The notes under the pieces are model-generated. The model did not search any database and had not been told where the DNA came from. It worked only from the letters and a program-made list of their open reading frames with translations. A stretch of DNA of 54,840 nucleotides from Oscillospiraceae bacterium (GTDB taxonomy: Bacteria > Bacillota > Clostridia > Oscillospirales > Oscillospiraceae). This document shows, piece after piece, positions 6,821-15,538 of the stretch (position 1 is its first letter; the number at the start of each line of letters is the position of its first letter). The stretch covers positions 1-54,840 of the forward strand of contig JAFTIZ010000017.1 of NCBI GenBank assembly GCA_017456645.1, written 5' to 3'. Both the position numbers and the translations under genes were made by a program.

Positions 6821-8575
6821 TTATTGATTGGCCAGCTGTTCCAGTTCTTCCTTCGTCAGCGCCTGCACACGGCCGCCCTCTACCCGATAAGCGCCGCCGC
6901 ACAGACTCAGCACCGACATCCGGTGGGTAATGACCAGAGTCGTCACGCCGCTGCGCGCCAGATTTTCCAGCACCCGCTGTTCGGTCTGACGATCCAGCGC
7001 GCTGGTCACCTCGTCGAGAAGCATCACCGGTGCTTTGCGAACCAGTGCCCGGGCAATGGCCAGCCGCTGGGCCTGACCTTCGCTGAGTCCCTTGCCGCCT
7101 TCGCCGATGGGCGTATGGATCCCCATAGGCAGCTGGCAGACAAATTCCCACGCGCAGGCATCCCGCAGCGCCGTCTCCAGCTCCATTTCGTCGGCATCCT
7201 CCCGACCGAGGCGCAGATTTTCCGCCACCGTACCGGCGATCACCGTGTTGCCCTGGGGCACATAGGAGAAGCAATGCCGGCTGTCAGCGCCCAGAGGATA
7301 CCGTTCTCCCGAACCGTCCACCAGCACCATCTGTCCCGATTGTGCCGGCAGAAGGCCCAGCATCAGCCGCAACAGAGTGGTCTTGCCTTCACCGGAGGGG
7401 CCCACCAGAGCCGTAACCTGACCGGCAGGGGCATCCAAATCAACATTCTCAAGGATTTTCCGCTCCGACCCGTAGGCCGCCTGAACGCCCCGCAGCTCCA
7501 CGGCGCAGCCGCCCTGCGGCATGGCAGGCGCTTCGGTGCGATCCTCTTTTTTCAGGTTCATCAGCTCCCGGATTCGCTCCGCCGCCACGCTGCCGGACAG
7601 TGCCGTCGGCACCAGCGACACCAGCGCCGAGAAGCCCGCGGACAGATTTGCCCGCTGCTGCAAAAACAGCGTCATGGTACCAAACAGAATATCCTGCCGC
7701 CACAGCCGCCACAGACAGTAGCCAAAGGCGGCATACTGCACCACCGTACCCATGACCGTCAGCCACGCATTGGTGCGGATGGAGAAGCGGTTGTACTCCA
7801 GCATGGCATCCTTGTAATTATTCTGCCAGAAGCGCAGCTTACGACCGGTCTGTTCCTCCACGCCGAAGCTCTTGATGGTATCCACATTACGGAAGGTCTC
7901 CGTCTGGAAAGCGGACATATCACCCGCCACCTGCCGCAGGTTCTGATTATGATCCCGCTGCTGGCGCATCAGGGATCTGGACATCAGGAACAGCAGCGGC
8001 GTGCTGGCGCAGCCGATCAGCGCCATGACTGGATCGTAATACCAGATCACAACCAACGTGGAAATCACGGAGAACAGCTGAATGATCAGATTGGGCAGCC
8101 AGCTGACGGCGCAGTTTGCCACGGTATTGACATCGGTGGAGAACCGGTTGGCCAGATCGCCGGAGGCGAAGCGGGACAGCTCCATCCAATCGGATCGCAG
8201 GATGCTGTCAAACACCGTCGCCTGCACGTCGTTGTGCATATTCACGCTGAGCTTGGCGGAAAAGCGGGAGGTCAGGCTCTGGAACACCACACCCAGAGCG
8301 GCGCTGATCACCGTCAGCACGCAGTACGGCAGCAGACGGTTCATATCAAGTGCGATGATGCTGTCGATCATGTACTTACTCAGCACACCGGCGGCCAGCC
8401 CCCAGACGCTGGACAGGATGCCGCACAGGGTATACAGCACCACCGCGCCCTTGCGCCTTCGGCTAAACGACCAGATCCATTTCCAGTCCTCCCACACGCC
8501 CTTGAGCGTTCCGTCCTTGGCCTTTTGCCCCATGATATTTATAAACTCCGAGGATGTTTTTTTCTTCTTTTCCAG
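6821..8575 (-). CDS. ABC exporter, fused membrane and ATPase domains
   Basis: A half-transporter of about 584 residues. The N-terminal half has the six membrane helices of a type IV ABC exporter. The C-terminal ATPase has Walker A GPSGEGKTT near 391, signature LSEGQ near 496, Walker B VMLLDEVTSALD near 517 and switch ITHR near 548. The substrate is not evident; neighbouring polysaccharide genes are on the opposite strand. The start is uncertain: a GGGAGG site is placed 7 bases before a CTG codon (8575), which gives a normal length, whereas the first well-placed ATG is at 8533 and lacks such a site. As a half-transporter it probably homodimerises. Confidence 0.85.
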   Translation of the reverse strand: MEKKKKTSSEFINIMGQKAKDGTLKGVWEDWKWIWSFSRRRKGAVVLYTLCGILSSVWGLAAGVLSKYMIDSIIALDMNRLLPYCVLTVISAALGVVFQSLTSRFSAKLSVNMHNDVQATVFDSILRSDWMELSRFASGDLANRFSTDVNTVANCAVSWLPNLIIQLFSVISTLVVIWYYDPVMALIGCASTPLLFLMSRSLMRQQRDHNQNLRQVAGDMSAFQTETFRNVDTIKSFGVEEQTGRKLRFWQNNYKDAMLEYNRFSIRTNAWLTVMGTVVQYAAFGYCLWRLWRQDILFGTMTLFLQQRANLSAGFSALVSLVPTALSGSVAAERIRELMNLKKEDRTEAPAMPQGGCAVELRGVQAAYGSERKILENVDLDAPAGQVTALVGPSGEGKTTLLRLMLGLLPAQSGQMVLVDGSGERYPLGADSRHCFSYVPQGNTVIAGTVAENLRLGREDADEMELETALRDACAWEFVCQLPMGIHTPIGEGGKGLSEGQAQRLAIARALVRKAPVMLLDEVTSALDRQTEQRVLENLARSGVTTLVITHRMSVLSLCGGAYRVEGGRVQALTKEELEQLANQ

Positions 8576-8616
8576 AGTAATTCCTCCCTTCTTCCTGATA
8601 TTTCGCCGGTTTCCTA

Positions 8617-8646
8617 TTGCATCCGGCAATTCATTTGTGCTATAAT
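8617..8646 (+). promoter_or_regulatory. Promoter before the PHP phosphatase gene
   Basis: TTGCAT at 8617-8622 and TATAAT at 8641-8646 with an 18-base spacer. Confidence 0.65.
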
Positions 8647-8681
8647 CATCCTTAATAATGTATCGTAACCGGGAGGCCGCC

Positions 8682-9410
8682 ATGATCGACATCCATTGCC
8701 ACATTCTCCCGGATTTTGACGACGGTGCCGACAGTCTGGAGGAAGCTCTGGACATGGTTCACATGGCCGTCATTTCCGGTGTTACCGATATCATCGCCAC
8801 GCCCCATTTTCAGGGCGAGGCCGAAAGTTTGCAGCAGCTTCCCATCATCGACCGGCAGTTTCAGGTTCTTCGCGCTGCCGTCGAAAAAAACAATCTTCCT
8901 TTGCAGCTGCATCCCGGTGCAGAGATTCTTTGCGTGCCGGATACCATCAGCCTTGCTGCGGAGCATAAGCTGCCCACGCTGGCCAATACCGACTATGTGC
9001 TGACGGAGTTTTACTTCGACGAGTCCTTCTCCTTCATGGACGAAATGCTGTCGGATATCGCCGGCAGCGGATACCGCCCCGTGGTCGCCCATCCGGAGCG
9101 CTACGACGTGATCCAGAAGGATCCCCGGCTGCTGCAGCGCTGGGCGCGGCAGGGCTATGTGATCCAGCTGAACAAGGGCAGTGTTCTGGGCTCCTTCGGT
9201 GCACGTGTGGAGCAGACAGCCAACGAAATCCTAGCCATGGGGCTTGCCCATGTATTCGCCAGCGATGCCCACGGCTGCCACAGCCGCACCCCCCATATGG
9301 GTGCTCTGCAGCAATGGGTGGAGGAGCTGTGCGATGCGGATTACGCCGCCATTTTGCTTGAACACAACCCCCGCCGGCTGCTCCACGGCCGCCCCATGGT
9401 GGGCACATAG
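8682..9410 (+). CDS. CpsB/YwqE-type PHP-domain protein-tyrosine phosphatase
   Basis: A 242-residue protein with the manganese-dependent PHP fold: MIDIHCHILPDFDDG at the N-terminus supplies metal-binding His and Asp residues, followed by the ATPHF, HPERY and SDAH motifs. Firmicutes homologues (CpsB, YwqE) remove phosphate from bacterial tyrosine kinases and so tune capsule or exopolysaccharide length. Two such kinases are encoded downstream (12377-15367), which supports this role here. The ATG at 8682 has GGGAGG 6 bases upstream; an earlier ATG at 8658 does not. Transcription is divergent from the ABC exporter. Confidence 0.9.
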   Translation: MIDIHCHILPDFDDGADSLEEALDMVHMAVISGVTDIIATPHFQGEAESLQQLPIIDRQFQVLRAAVEKNNLPLQLHPGAEILCVPDTISLAAEHKLPTLANTDYVLTEFYFDESFSFMDEMLSDIAGSGYRPVVAHPERYDVIQKDPRLLQRWARQGYVIQLNKGSVLGSFGARVEQTANEILAMGLAHVFASDAHGCHSRTPHMGALQQWVEELCDADYAAILLEHNPRRLLHGRPMVGT

Positions 9411-9514
9411 GGGCAAACGCCCTTCATTTTCCGCCATTATAGCACAGGCCCTTCAGAATTTCCACCCTGTTAATCGAAAAAATCATAAATTCCCCAAAAA
9501 TTCCGTTTTTTTCA

Positions 9515-9543
9515 TTTACATTCCCACTCAGAAATGCTATAAT
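9515..9543 (+). promoter_or_regulatory. Promoter of the dehydratase-to-kinase operon
   Basis: TTTACA at 9515-9520 and TATAAT at 9538-9543 with a 17-base spacer in the 214-base gap after the phosphatase gene. I see no terminator hairpin in that gap. Confidence 0.75.
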
Positions 9544-9624
9544 ATCTGCTATGTCTTAAGCGATTTTTCCACGCACGCCTACGCCTTATTTTCATGTATC
9601 ATACGGAAAGGAGAGCTCCGAACT

Positions 9625-11502
9625 ATGTCGTCTCTCAACTCAAAAAAGGCCCCCAATCTGCTTCTGCCCCGGATCACCCTGCTGGTGATTCTGGATATTA
9701 TCGTGATCAACCTTTCGGCATTCATGGCGCTGTTTATCCGCTATGAGTTTGATTATGCCACTTTGATCGCCAGCGGATTTCTCGATACTCTGACACAGAT
9801 CGCAGTACCCAACACCGTGGTTATGCTTCTGCTGTTCTGGCTGCTGCAGCTGTACAGCAGCCTTTGGGGCTTCGCCGGTGCGGATGAACTGATCCATATT
9901 TTTGCCGCAACCATGCTGGCAGGGTTACTCCATTCACTGGTTATCTTCTCCGGTCTGGTTTCCCTGCCCCGCAGCTTCCCCATACTGTACGGAATGCTGC
10001 TGTGCGTATGCACCATGATCATGCGCTTTTCTTACCGGTTCCTCCGCCGTATCCGCTCAGGCATCGGTATGTCCGGCCGTCAGCGGACGATGCTCATCGG
10101 TGCCGGTCAGGCCGGCGCGCTGGTGCTGCGTGAGTTCAAGAACAGCCGCTTCTCCCGCAATCAGGTGGTCTGCATCGTTGATGACGATCCCAATAAAAAG
10201 GGTCGCCAGCTCATGGGCGTCAAGATCATCGGTGGCCGGGATATGATCCAGACCGCTGTTAAAAAATACAACATCAACGAGATCATTCTGGCAATCCCCT
10301 CCGTGCCCACCCAAGCCAAGAAGGAGATCTGGGAGATCTGCAGCAAGACCGGCTGCAAGTTTAAGCAAATGCCCGGCATTTACCAGCTGGCCAACGGTGA
10401 AGTCAGCATTCAGGCTATCCGGGAGATCGATATCGAGGATCTGCTGGAGCGAGATGTGGTAAAGGTCGATATGGGCGGTCTGTCCGATCTGATCCGGGGT
10501 AAAACCGTCATGGTCACCGGCGGTGGCGGCAGCATCGGCAGCGAGCTTTGCCGTCAGCTGGCAAGCTACCAGCCCAAGGAACTGGTCATTTTCGACATTT
10601 ATGAAAACAACGCCTATGCCATCGAGCAGGAGCTGCACTCCAGCTACCCTGACCTGACCACCCACGTCCTGATTGGCTCCGTCCGGGACGAGCACCGGAT
10701 CGACAGTGTTATGGAACAGTTCCGTCCCGCCATCGTCTACCATGCCGCCGCGCACAAGCACGTTCCGCTGATGGAGCGCTCCCCCCTGGAGGCGGTGAAG
10801 AATAACATTTTCGGCACCTACAACACAGCCCGTGCCGCCGCGAAATACGGCGTTGAGCATTTCGTACTGATCTCCACCGACAAGGCCGTAAATCCCACCA
10901 ACGTCATGGGTGCCTCCAAACGGGTCTGTGAAATGGTGATTCAATCTATGGCCGACAGCTCCGACACCTGCTTCGCCGCCGTTCGCTTCGGCAACGTGCT
11001 GGGCAGTAACGGCAGCGTAATTCCGCTGTTCCGTGAGCAGATCAAAAAGGGCGGCCCCGTCACCGTGACCCATCCCGACATCACCCGTTTTTTTATGACC
11101 ATCCCCGAAGCCGTTTCCCTTGTGCTGCAGGCCGGCGCCTATGCCAAGGGCGGTGAGATCTTCGTGCTGGACATGGGCGACCCCGTCAAGATCAGCGATC
11201 TGGCCCACAATATGATCCGGCTGTCCGGCTTTGAGCCCAACGTAGACATCCCCATCGTTTATACCGGCCTGCGCCCCGGCGAAAAACTCTACGAAGAGCT
11301 GCTGATGAGCGAGGAAGGTCTGACCAAAACCGCCAACGATCTGATCTATGTCGGTCAAAGAACCGACTTTGATCCGGACAGCTTCCTCGAAGATCTGACC
11401 GCTCTTCGTCAGCTGGAGGAGGGTCAAGACGCGCTTCTGCGCACCCACCTGCGCCATATGGTCCCCACCTACGCCCCTGCGCTGGAAACTGTACATAGCT
11501 GA
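9625..11502 (+). CDS. Membrane nucleotide-sugar 4,6-dehydratase (CapD/WbpM/PglF-like)
   Basis: A 625-residue protein. Four membrane helices occupy about residues 15-130. A CoA-binding-like Rossmann region follows (MLIGAGQAGALVLREF). The catalytic short-chain-dehydrogenase domain begins with the NAD-binding VTGGGGSIGSEL near 297, and its active-site region TDKAVNPTNVMGASKR lies near 417-432. This is the long form of the family that dehydrates UDP-GlcNAc (or a related sugar) at C4/C6 to start synthesis of modified amino sugars for capsule or glycoprotein glycans. The exact substrate cannot be read from sequence. The start at 9625 has AAAGGAGAG upstream. It leads a four-gene unit with the surface protein and the two kinases. 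Confidence 0.9.
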   Translation: MSSLNSKKAPNLLLPRITLLVILDIIVINLSAFMALFIRYEFDYATLIASGFLDTLTQIAVPNTVVMLLLFWLLQLYSSLWGFAGADELIHIFAATMLAGLLHSLVIFSGLVSLPRSFPILYGMLLCVCTMIMRFSYRFLRRIRSGIGMSGRQRTMLIGAGQAGALVLREFKNSRFSRNQVVCIVDDDPNKKGRQLMGVKIIGGRDMIQTAVKKYNINEIILAIPSVPTQAKKEIWEICSKTGCKFKQMPGIYQLANGEVSIQAIREIDIEDLLERDVVKVDMGGLSDLIRGKTVMVTGGGGSIGSELCRQLASYQPKELVIFDIYENNAYAIEQELHSSYPDLTTHVLIGSVRDEHRIDSVMEQFRPAIVYHAAAHKHVPLMERSPLEAVKNNIFGTYNTARAAAKYGVEHFVLISTDKAVNPTNVMGASKRVCEMVIQSMADSSDTCFAAVRFGNVLGSNGSVIPLFREQIKKGGPVTVTHPDITRFFMTIPEAVSLVLQAGAYAKGGEIFVLDMGDPVKISDLAHNMIRLSGFEPNVDIPIVYTGLRPGEKLYEELLMSEEGLTKTANDLIYVGQRTDFDPDSFLEDLTALRQLEEGQDALLRTHLRHMVPTYAPALETVHS

Positions 11503-11553
11503 TCCATCGGCTCAATCCGCGGCGCTTCGCGCCGTCTGTTTCAGGAGAATACC

Positions 11554-12363
11554 ATGAGAGCATTGAAACATATATTGATCATTCTGCTGGCAATCGTAAC
11601 CGTCTGTTATGTAGCCACATTGATCTATCAGGGCTCTTCCGAGCACAAGGAGCCCCCCGTTATTTCCTGCCCTGCGGAAATTCTGGAGGTCTCCGCCGCT
11701 GATGACGAGTCCGTCCTTCTGTCCGGTGTCACCGCCTCCGATCCTCAGGACGGAGATCTGACCGCCCATATCATCGTAGGCGGTATTTCCAAGCTGATCA
11801 CCAAGGATACCGCCAAAGTCACCCTGATGGTCTTCGACAGTGACCATAATCTGGGCACCTGCATCCGCTATATCCGTTACAAGGATTACCAGCGGCCCCA
11901 GTTCTCCGTCACTAAGCCCCTGAACTTCTCCTCCACCAAGGATGTGTCCCTGCTGGATCGGCTGACCGCCACCGACGTGGTAGATGGCAATATCTCCAGC
12001 CGTATCCGTGTCTCCACCCTGAGCTCCACCGACAATTCCGAGGTCTACAAGATCACCATTCAGGTCACCAATTCCATGGGCGACACCGCATGGCTGCAGC
12101 TGCCCGTTATCGTGCAGGAGACCAATCCCCTGCGTCCCATCGTGGAGCTGAAGAGCTATTTGGTCTATCTGGAGGCCGGCAGCAGCTTCGATCCTGCGGA
12201 GTATCTGTCCTCCGTGACCGTGGCCAACGTGGCTGAGCCCGTGTCCAAAGTCACCATCGATAGCAATGTGGACACCGCCAAGGAAGGCACCTATCAGGTC
12301 ATGTATACTTACAGCGCCAACGGCAGTACCGGCTCCGCCATTCTGACCGTTGTGGTTCAGTAA
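11554..12363 (+). CDS. Membrane-anchored surface protein with Ig-like (DUF5011-type) repeats
   Basis: A 269-residue protein. One N-terminal membrane helix (residues about 5-25) anchors an extracytoplasmic region made of three beta-sandwich-like repeats. The first two carry the calcium-type loop signatures ASDPQDGDLT and ATDVVDGNIS, typical of DUF5011/HYR-like bacterial Ig domains; the third is a more diverged version (DTAKEGTYQVMYTYSAN). No catalytic motif is visible. It stands between the sugar dehydratase and the two kinases, with CAGGAGAA before the ATG and 13 bases to the next gene, so it probably belongs to the same export or assembly machinery. Its role is inferred only from context. 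Confidence 0.75.
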   Translation: MRALKHILIILLAIVTVCYVATLIYQGSSEHKEPPVISCPAEILEVSAADDESVLLSGVTASDPQDGDLTAHIIVGGISKLITKDTAKVTLMVFDSDHNLGTCIRYIRYKDYQRPQFSVTKPLNFSSTKDVSLLDRLTATDVVDGNISSRIRVSTLSSTDNSEVYKITIQVTNSMGDTAWLQLPVIVQETNPLRPIVELKSYLVYLEAGSSFDPAEYLSSVTVANVAEPVSKVTIDSNVDTAKEGTYQVMYTYSANGSTGSAILTVVVQ

Positions 12364-12376
12364 AGGGGTGGAAGCT

Positions 12377-13846
12377 ATGGATAACAAGCAAAAAAGCATC
12401 CAGTGGTCCCACATCTCTCCTCTGTGCCTGCTGCGTACCCTGATCTCCAATCTCTGGATGATCGTGGCTACAGCCCTGATTTTCGGCATGGCAGTGACCT
12501 TAGTTCTAACATGGTTCCATCCGCCGAAATACACCGCCAGTATGACCTACTCGGTCAACTCCCGTACCACCTCCTCCGTTACCGCCGGTAACCTGACCTC
12601 CACCCGTGAGGTTGCCGCCGTGCTGACCCAGCTGCTGGAAACGGATCTGATCATTGACGGTATCCGGGAGTCCGACCCCCGTCTGGAGAATTTTAACGGT
12701 GTCATCACCGCCAGTCAGGTCGGTCAGAGTAACTTCATCGTAGTTTCCGCCACCGCCTCCACACCGGAGGCTGCCTTCCTTGCGCTGGACGCGCTGGTAG
12801 AGGTATTCCCCACCGTGGCCGATTACATCTCCACCCGCAACGTTCTGAACGTCATGCGAAACCCTGCGGTTTCCTCCATCCCCTCCAACCAGCTTAATAC
12901 CTCCCAGCTGTCGAAAACCATTGCGATCATCGGTGCACTGCTGATGGCCGTGGTTCTATGCTATCTTTCTATCCGCACGGAAACCATCCAGACCCGTACC
13001 GGAGCCCGGCAGCTGCTGGACGCGCCCATCATCGCTTCTGTGTGCCATGAGCGGAAGAACCGCACTCTGAAGACCTTCCTGAAGCGCAGCACCAAGCAGG
13101 TCCACGTGTTCTCCCCCACCACCAGCTTCGCCTACACTGAGCAGATCAGCGCCGTATGCAGCCAGCTGGAGCATGAAGCCACCGCCCGTAACCGCAAGGT
13201 CTTTATGATTACCGGCGTGGGCGAAAGCGAGGGCAAGTCCACCGTGGCCGGCAACGTAGCCGCCGCTCTGGCGCTGAAGGGGCATAAGGTCGCCCTCGTG
13301 GACTGCGACCTGCGCAAGCCCGCCCAGAACCAGTTCTTCTCCAATCAGTACGATTCTCCCCTGCCCCTGAACAAGCTGCTGTCACGTCCCTATTCCCGGG
13401 ATAATCTGCTGCAGTGCATGGTTCCCCATGAGCAGCTGGGATTGTATATGCTCTTCCCCACCGCCGGCGACGGCCGCAGCGCCGAGCTGTTGTCCGGTGA
13501 GACCATGGGCACCCTGATCCAGCAGCTGCAGGTCTTTGATTACGTGATCATCGACACTCCGCCCATGGGCATGTTCCCCGATGCGGAAATTCTGGCCGAG
13601 CGTGTGGACGCTTCCATTCTGGTGGTTCGTCAGGACTATACCGCTGCCTGCGACGTGAACGACGCCATCGACACCCTGCGGCAGTGCAAGGCTGCATTCC
13701 TCGGCTGCATCCTCAATGATATGCTGGTCTCCCCCCATCGCCAGTACGGCTACGGCTCCCGCTACGGTTACGGCGGCAAGTACAGCTACGGCGGCAGCCA
13801 CAGCAAGCATTCCGGAAAACACAAATCCGGCTCCAAGGATTCTTGA
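12377..13846 (+). CDS. Wzc-like chain-length regulator / bacterial tyrosine kinase 1
   Basis: A 489-residue fusion. An N-terminal Wzz-like region has two membrane helices (about 25-50 and 180-200) flanking an extracytoplasmic segment. The cytosolic BY-kinase domain has Walker A GVGESEGKST at 280-289, Walker A' ALVDCDLRKP near 307 and Walker B VIIDTPP near 390. The tail is a Gly/Tyr cluster (QYGYGSRYGYGGKYSYGG, six tyrosines) followed by a basic Ser/His/Lys end. Such clusters are autophosphorylated and read by the CpsB phosphatase. Most Firmicutes split Wzz and kinase into two proteins; here they are fused as in Wzc. The ATG at 12377 has GGGGTGG upstream. Confidence 0.9.
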   Translation: MDNKQKSIQWSHISPLCLLRTLISNLWMIVATALIFGMAVTLVLTWFHPPKYTASMTYSVNSRTTSSVTAGNLTSTREVAAVLTQLLETDLIIDGIRESDPRLENFNGVITASQVGQSNFIVVSATASTPEAAFLALDALVEVFPTVADYISTRNVLNVMRNPAVSSIPSNQLNTSQLSKTIAIIGALLMAVVLCYLSIRTETIQTRTGARQLLDAPIIASVCHERKNRTLKTFLKRSTKQVHVFSPTTSFAYTEQISAVCSQLEHEATARNRKVFMITGVGESEGKSTVAGNVAAALALKGHKVALVDCDLRKPAQNQFFSNQYDSPLPLNKLLSRPYSRDNLLQCMVPHEQLGLYMLFPTAGDGRSAELLSGETMGTLIQQLQVFDYVIIDTPPMGMFPDAEILAERVDASILVVRQDYTAACDVNDAIDTLRQCKAAFLGCILNDMLVSPHRQYGYGSRYGYGGKYSYGGSHSKHSGKHKSGSKDS

Positions 13847-13864
13847 AGGGAGGAGACGTGAAGC

Positions 13865-15367
13865 ATGGAACAAAAAACAACCGACCAGATTAATCTGGCC
13901 ACCTTGATGATCCGGCTGAAGATCGCTCTCTTCCGCCTCTGGCCCATTGTGGTATCCCTGTCGATCCTCTTCGGCCTGATCTGGTTTGCCCGAGCCCGAA
14001 ATTCCTATGTCCCCATGTACGAATCCAAGGCTATTTTCACCGTGGATTCGGGCTATACCGCTGAGGATATTTTCGTCACCGGCGCCTATTACGATCAGTA
14101 CGCCGCCCAGCAGCTGGCCGGCGCATTTCCCCACTTCCTGAGTCTGGACATGATGAACGACCTGGTAGTTCAGCAGCTGGACAAGGGCTATATCAACGGC
14201 CGCGCCTCCGCGGAAGCCATTGCCGACAGTAATATGCTCGTCCTGACAGTTCAGAGCAACAACGCCCAGGACGCCTATGATTACCTGTGCGCCATCATCG
14301 ACTGTTTCCCGCAGGTTGCGGTTTACATGGTGGATAATCCTCAGGTCAAGATCATGACCGCCCCCAACCTGCCCACCGAGCCTTATACCGAGGTTCCGGG
14401 CATCACCACCTTTGCGAGGGGTGCCATCATCGGCATGGCTCTGGGCGCAGTGATCCTGTTTATCTATGCCCTGATGCGCCACACCATTCAGACTCCCGAT
14501 GAGCTGAAATCCACCGTTAACCTTCCTATCCTCATCGCGCTGCCCAAGGTAACCCAGAAGAAGCGCCGCAGCGGCACCTCTTTGCTGATCACCGCCGACT
14601 CCGACCCCAACATGGCCGAGTCCCTGCGTGGTCTGCGTATGAAGGTTAAGAAGCTGCTTGCCCCCACCGGCGGCAAGACCATTCTGGTCACCAGCACGCT
14701 GGCCGGCGAAGGCAAGACTACCGTGGCCATCAATCTGGCATACTCCCTGATTAGCGACGGACACAAGGTTCTGCTGCTGGATGCGGATATGCGCAGCCAG
14801 AGTGTGGCTCGCACCCTGGGCGAAAAAGCCATCGGCAGCGGCCTGCTGGATTGCCTGAAGGATCCCAAGCTGTCCATCACCAGCTGCATCCGCACCGCTC
14901 AGCACGGTCTGGATTACATCTCCGGACGCAGCACGGAAAAGCGCCACTACGCCATCGACGTCAACACCGTCCGCAAACTGCTTGACACTCTGACACAGCA
15001 GTACGACTACGTGGTCATCGATACACCTCCCAGCGAGATCGTGTCTGATTCCGCCGCCCTGTGCCGCTGTGCTGATTGCGTGCTGTACGTGATCCGGCAG
15101 AATTACACCCAGAAGGGTCAGATTCTCAACTCCATCACCTCTCTGCACCAGAAGGATGTGAAGATCGCCGGCATCGTGTTCAACGGCGTGCCGCAGTTCC
15201 ACCGCCAGTACGGTTACGGTTACCGCTCCACCTACGGCTACGGCTACGACTACGGCTACCACAAGTACAACTACAGCCGCTACGGCTTCACCTACGGCTA
15301 CGATAAGAACGGCAAATACGGCAAATACAGTAAGTACCGTATGAAAACCGAAGAAGAAAGCAAATAA
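13865..15367 (+). CDS. Wzc-like chain-length regulator / bacterial tyrosine kinase 2
   Basis: A 500-residue paralogue of the preceding gene with the same order: Wzz-like N-terminus with two membrane helices, then a BY-kinase with Walker A STLAGEGKTT at 277-286, Walker A' LLLDADMRSQS and Walker B VVIDTPPSE. The C-terminal tail is much richer in tyrosine: 16 between the QYGYGYRSTYGYGYDYGY start and the SKYR end, then an acidic EEESK finish. The two kinases are clearly diverged outside their motifs, so this is an old duplication. Two tandem kinases could form mixed oligomers or control two glycans. GGGAGGAG precedes the start and a strong terminator follows. Confidence 0.9.
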   Translation: MEQKTTDQINLATLMIRLKIALFRLWPIVVSLSILFGLIWFARARNSYVPMYESKAIFTVDSGYTAEDIFVTGAYYDQYAAQQLAGAFPHFLSLDMMNDLVVQQLDKGYINGRASAEAIADSNMLVLTVQSNNAQDAYDYLCAIIDCFPQVAVYMVDNPQVKIMTAPNLPTEPYTEVPGITTFARGAIIGMALGAVILFIYALMRHTIQTPDELKSTVNLPILIALPKVTQKKRRSGTSLLITADSDPNMAESLRGLRMKVKKLLAPTGGKTILVTSTLAGEGKTTVAINLAYSLISDGHKVLLLDADMRSQSVARTLGEKAIGSGLLDCLKDPKLSITSCIRTAQHGLDYISGRSTEKRHYAIDVNTVRKLLDTLTQQYDYVVIDTPPSEIVSDSAALCRCADCVLYVIRQNYTQKGQILNSITSLHQKDVKIAGIVFNGVPQFHRQYGYGYRSTYGYGYDYGYHKYNYSRYGFTYGYDKNGKYGKYSKYRMKTEEESK

Positions 15368-15408
15368 AAAACCGCATCCAAGCCTTCCGGTTTGGATGCG
15401 GTTTTTTG
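15366..15408 (+). terminator. Terminator of the polysaccharide operon
   Basis: ACCGCATCCAA pairs with TTGGATGCGGT and is followed by TTTTTT. The stem core is nearly the same as that of the terminator at 21442-21479 on the other side of the next gene. Confidence 0.9.
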
Positions 15409-15469
15409 CGAGCCCGCCACTAAGCTTCGAAATTTTACGGATTTTCTGCGCTATTTTCCACCTTTTATG

Positions 15470-15498
15470 TTGCGGCAAGAATAATCGCATGGTAAAAT
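15470..15498 (+). promoter_or_regulatory. Promoter of the DUF4011 helicase gene
   Basis: TTGCGG at 15470-15475 and TAAAAT at 15493-15498 with a 17-base spacer, 40 bases before the ATG. Confidence 0.6.
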
Positions 15499-15538
15499 GA
15501 AACTATATACGCAAAAAATCACAGCAGGAGGACTCATT

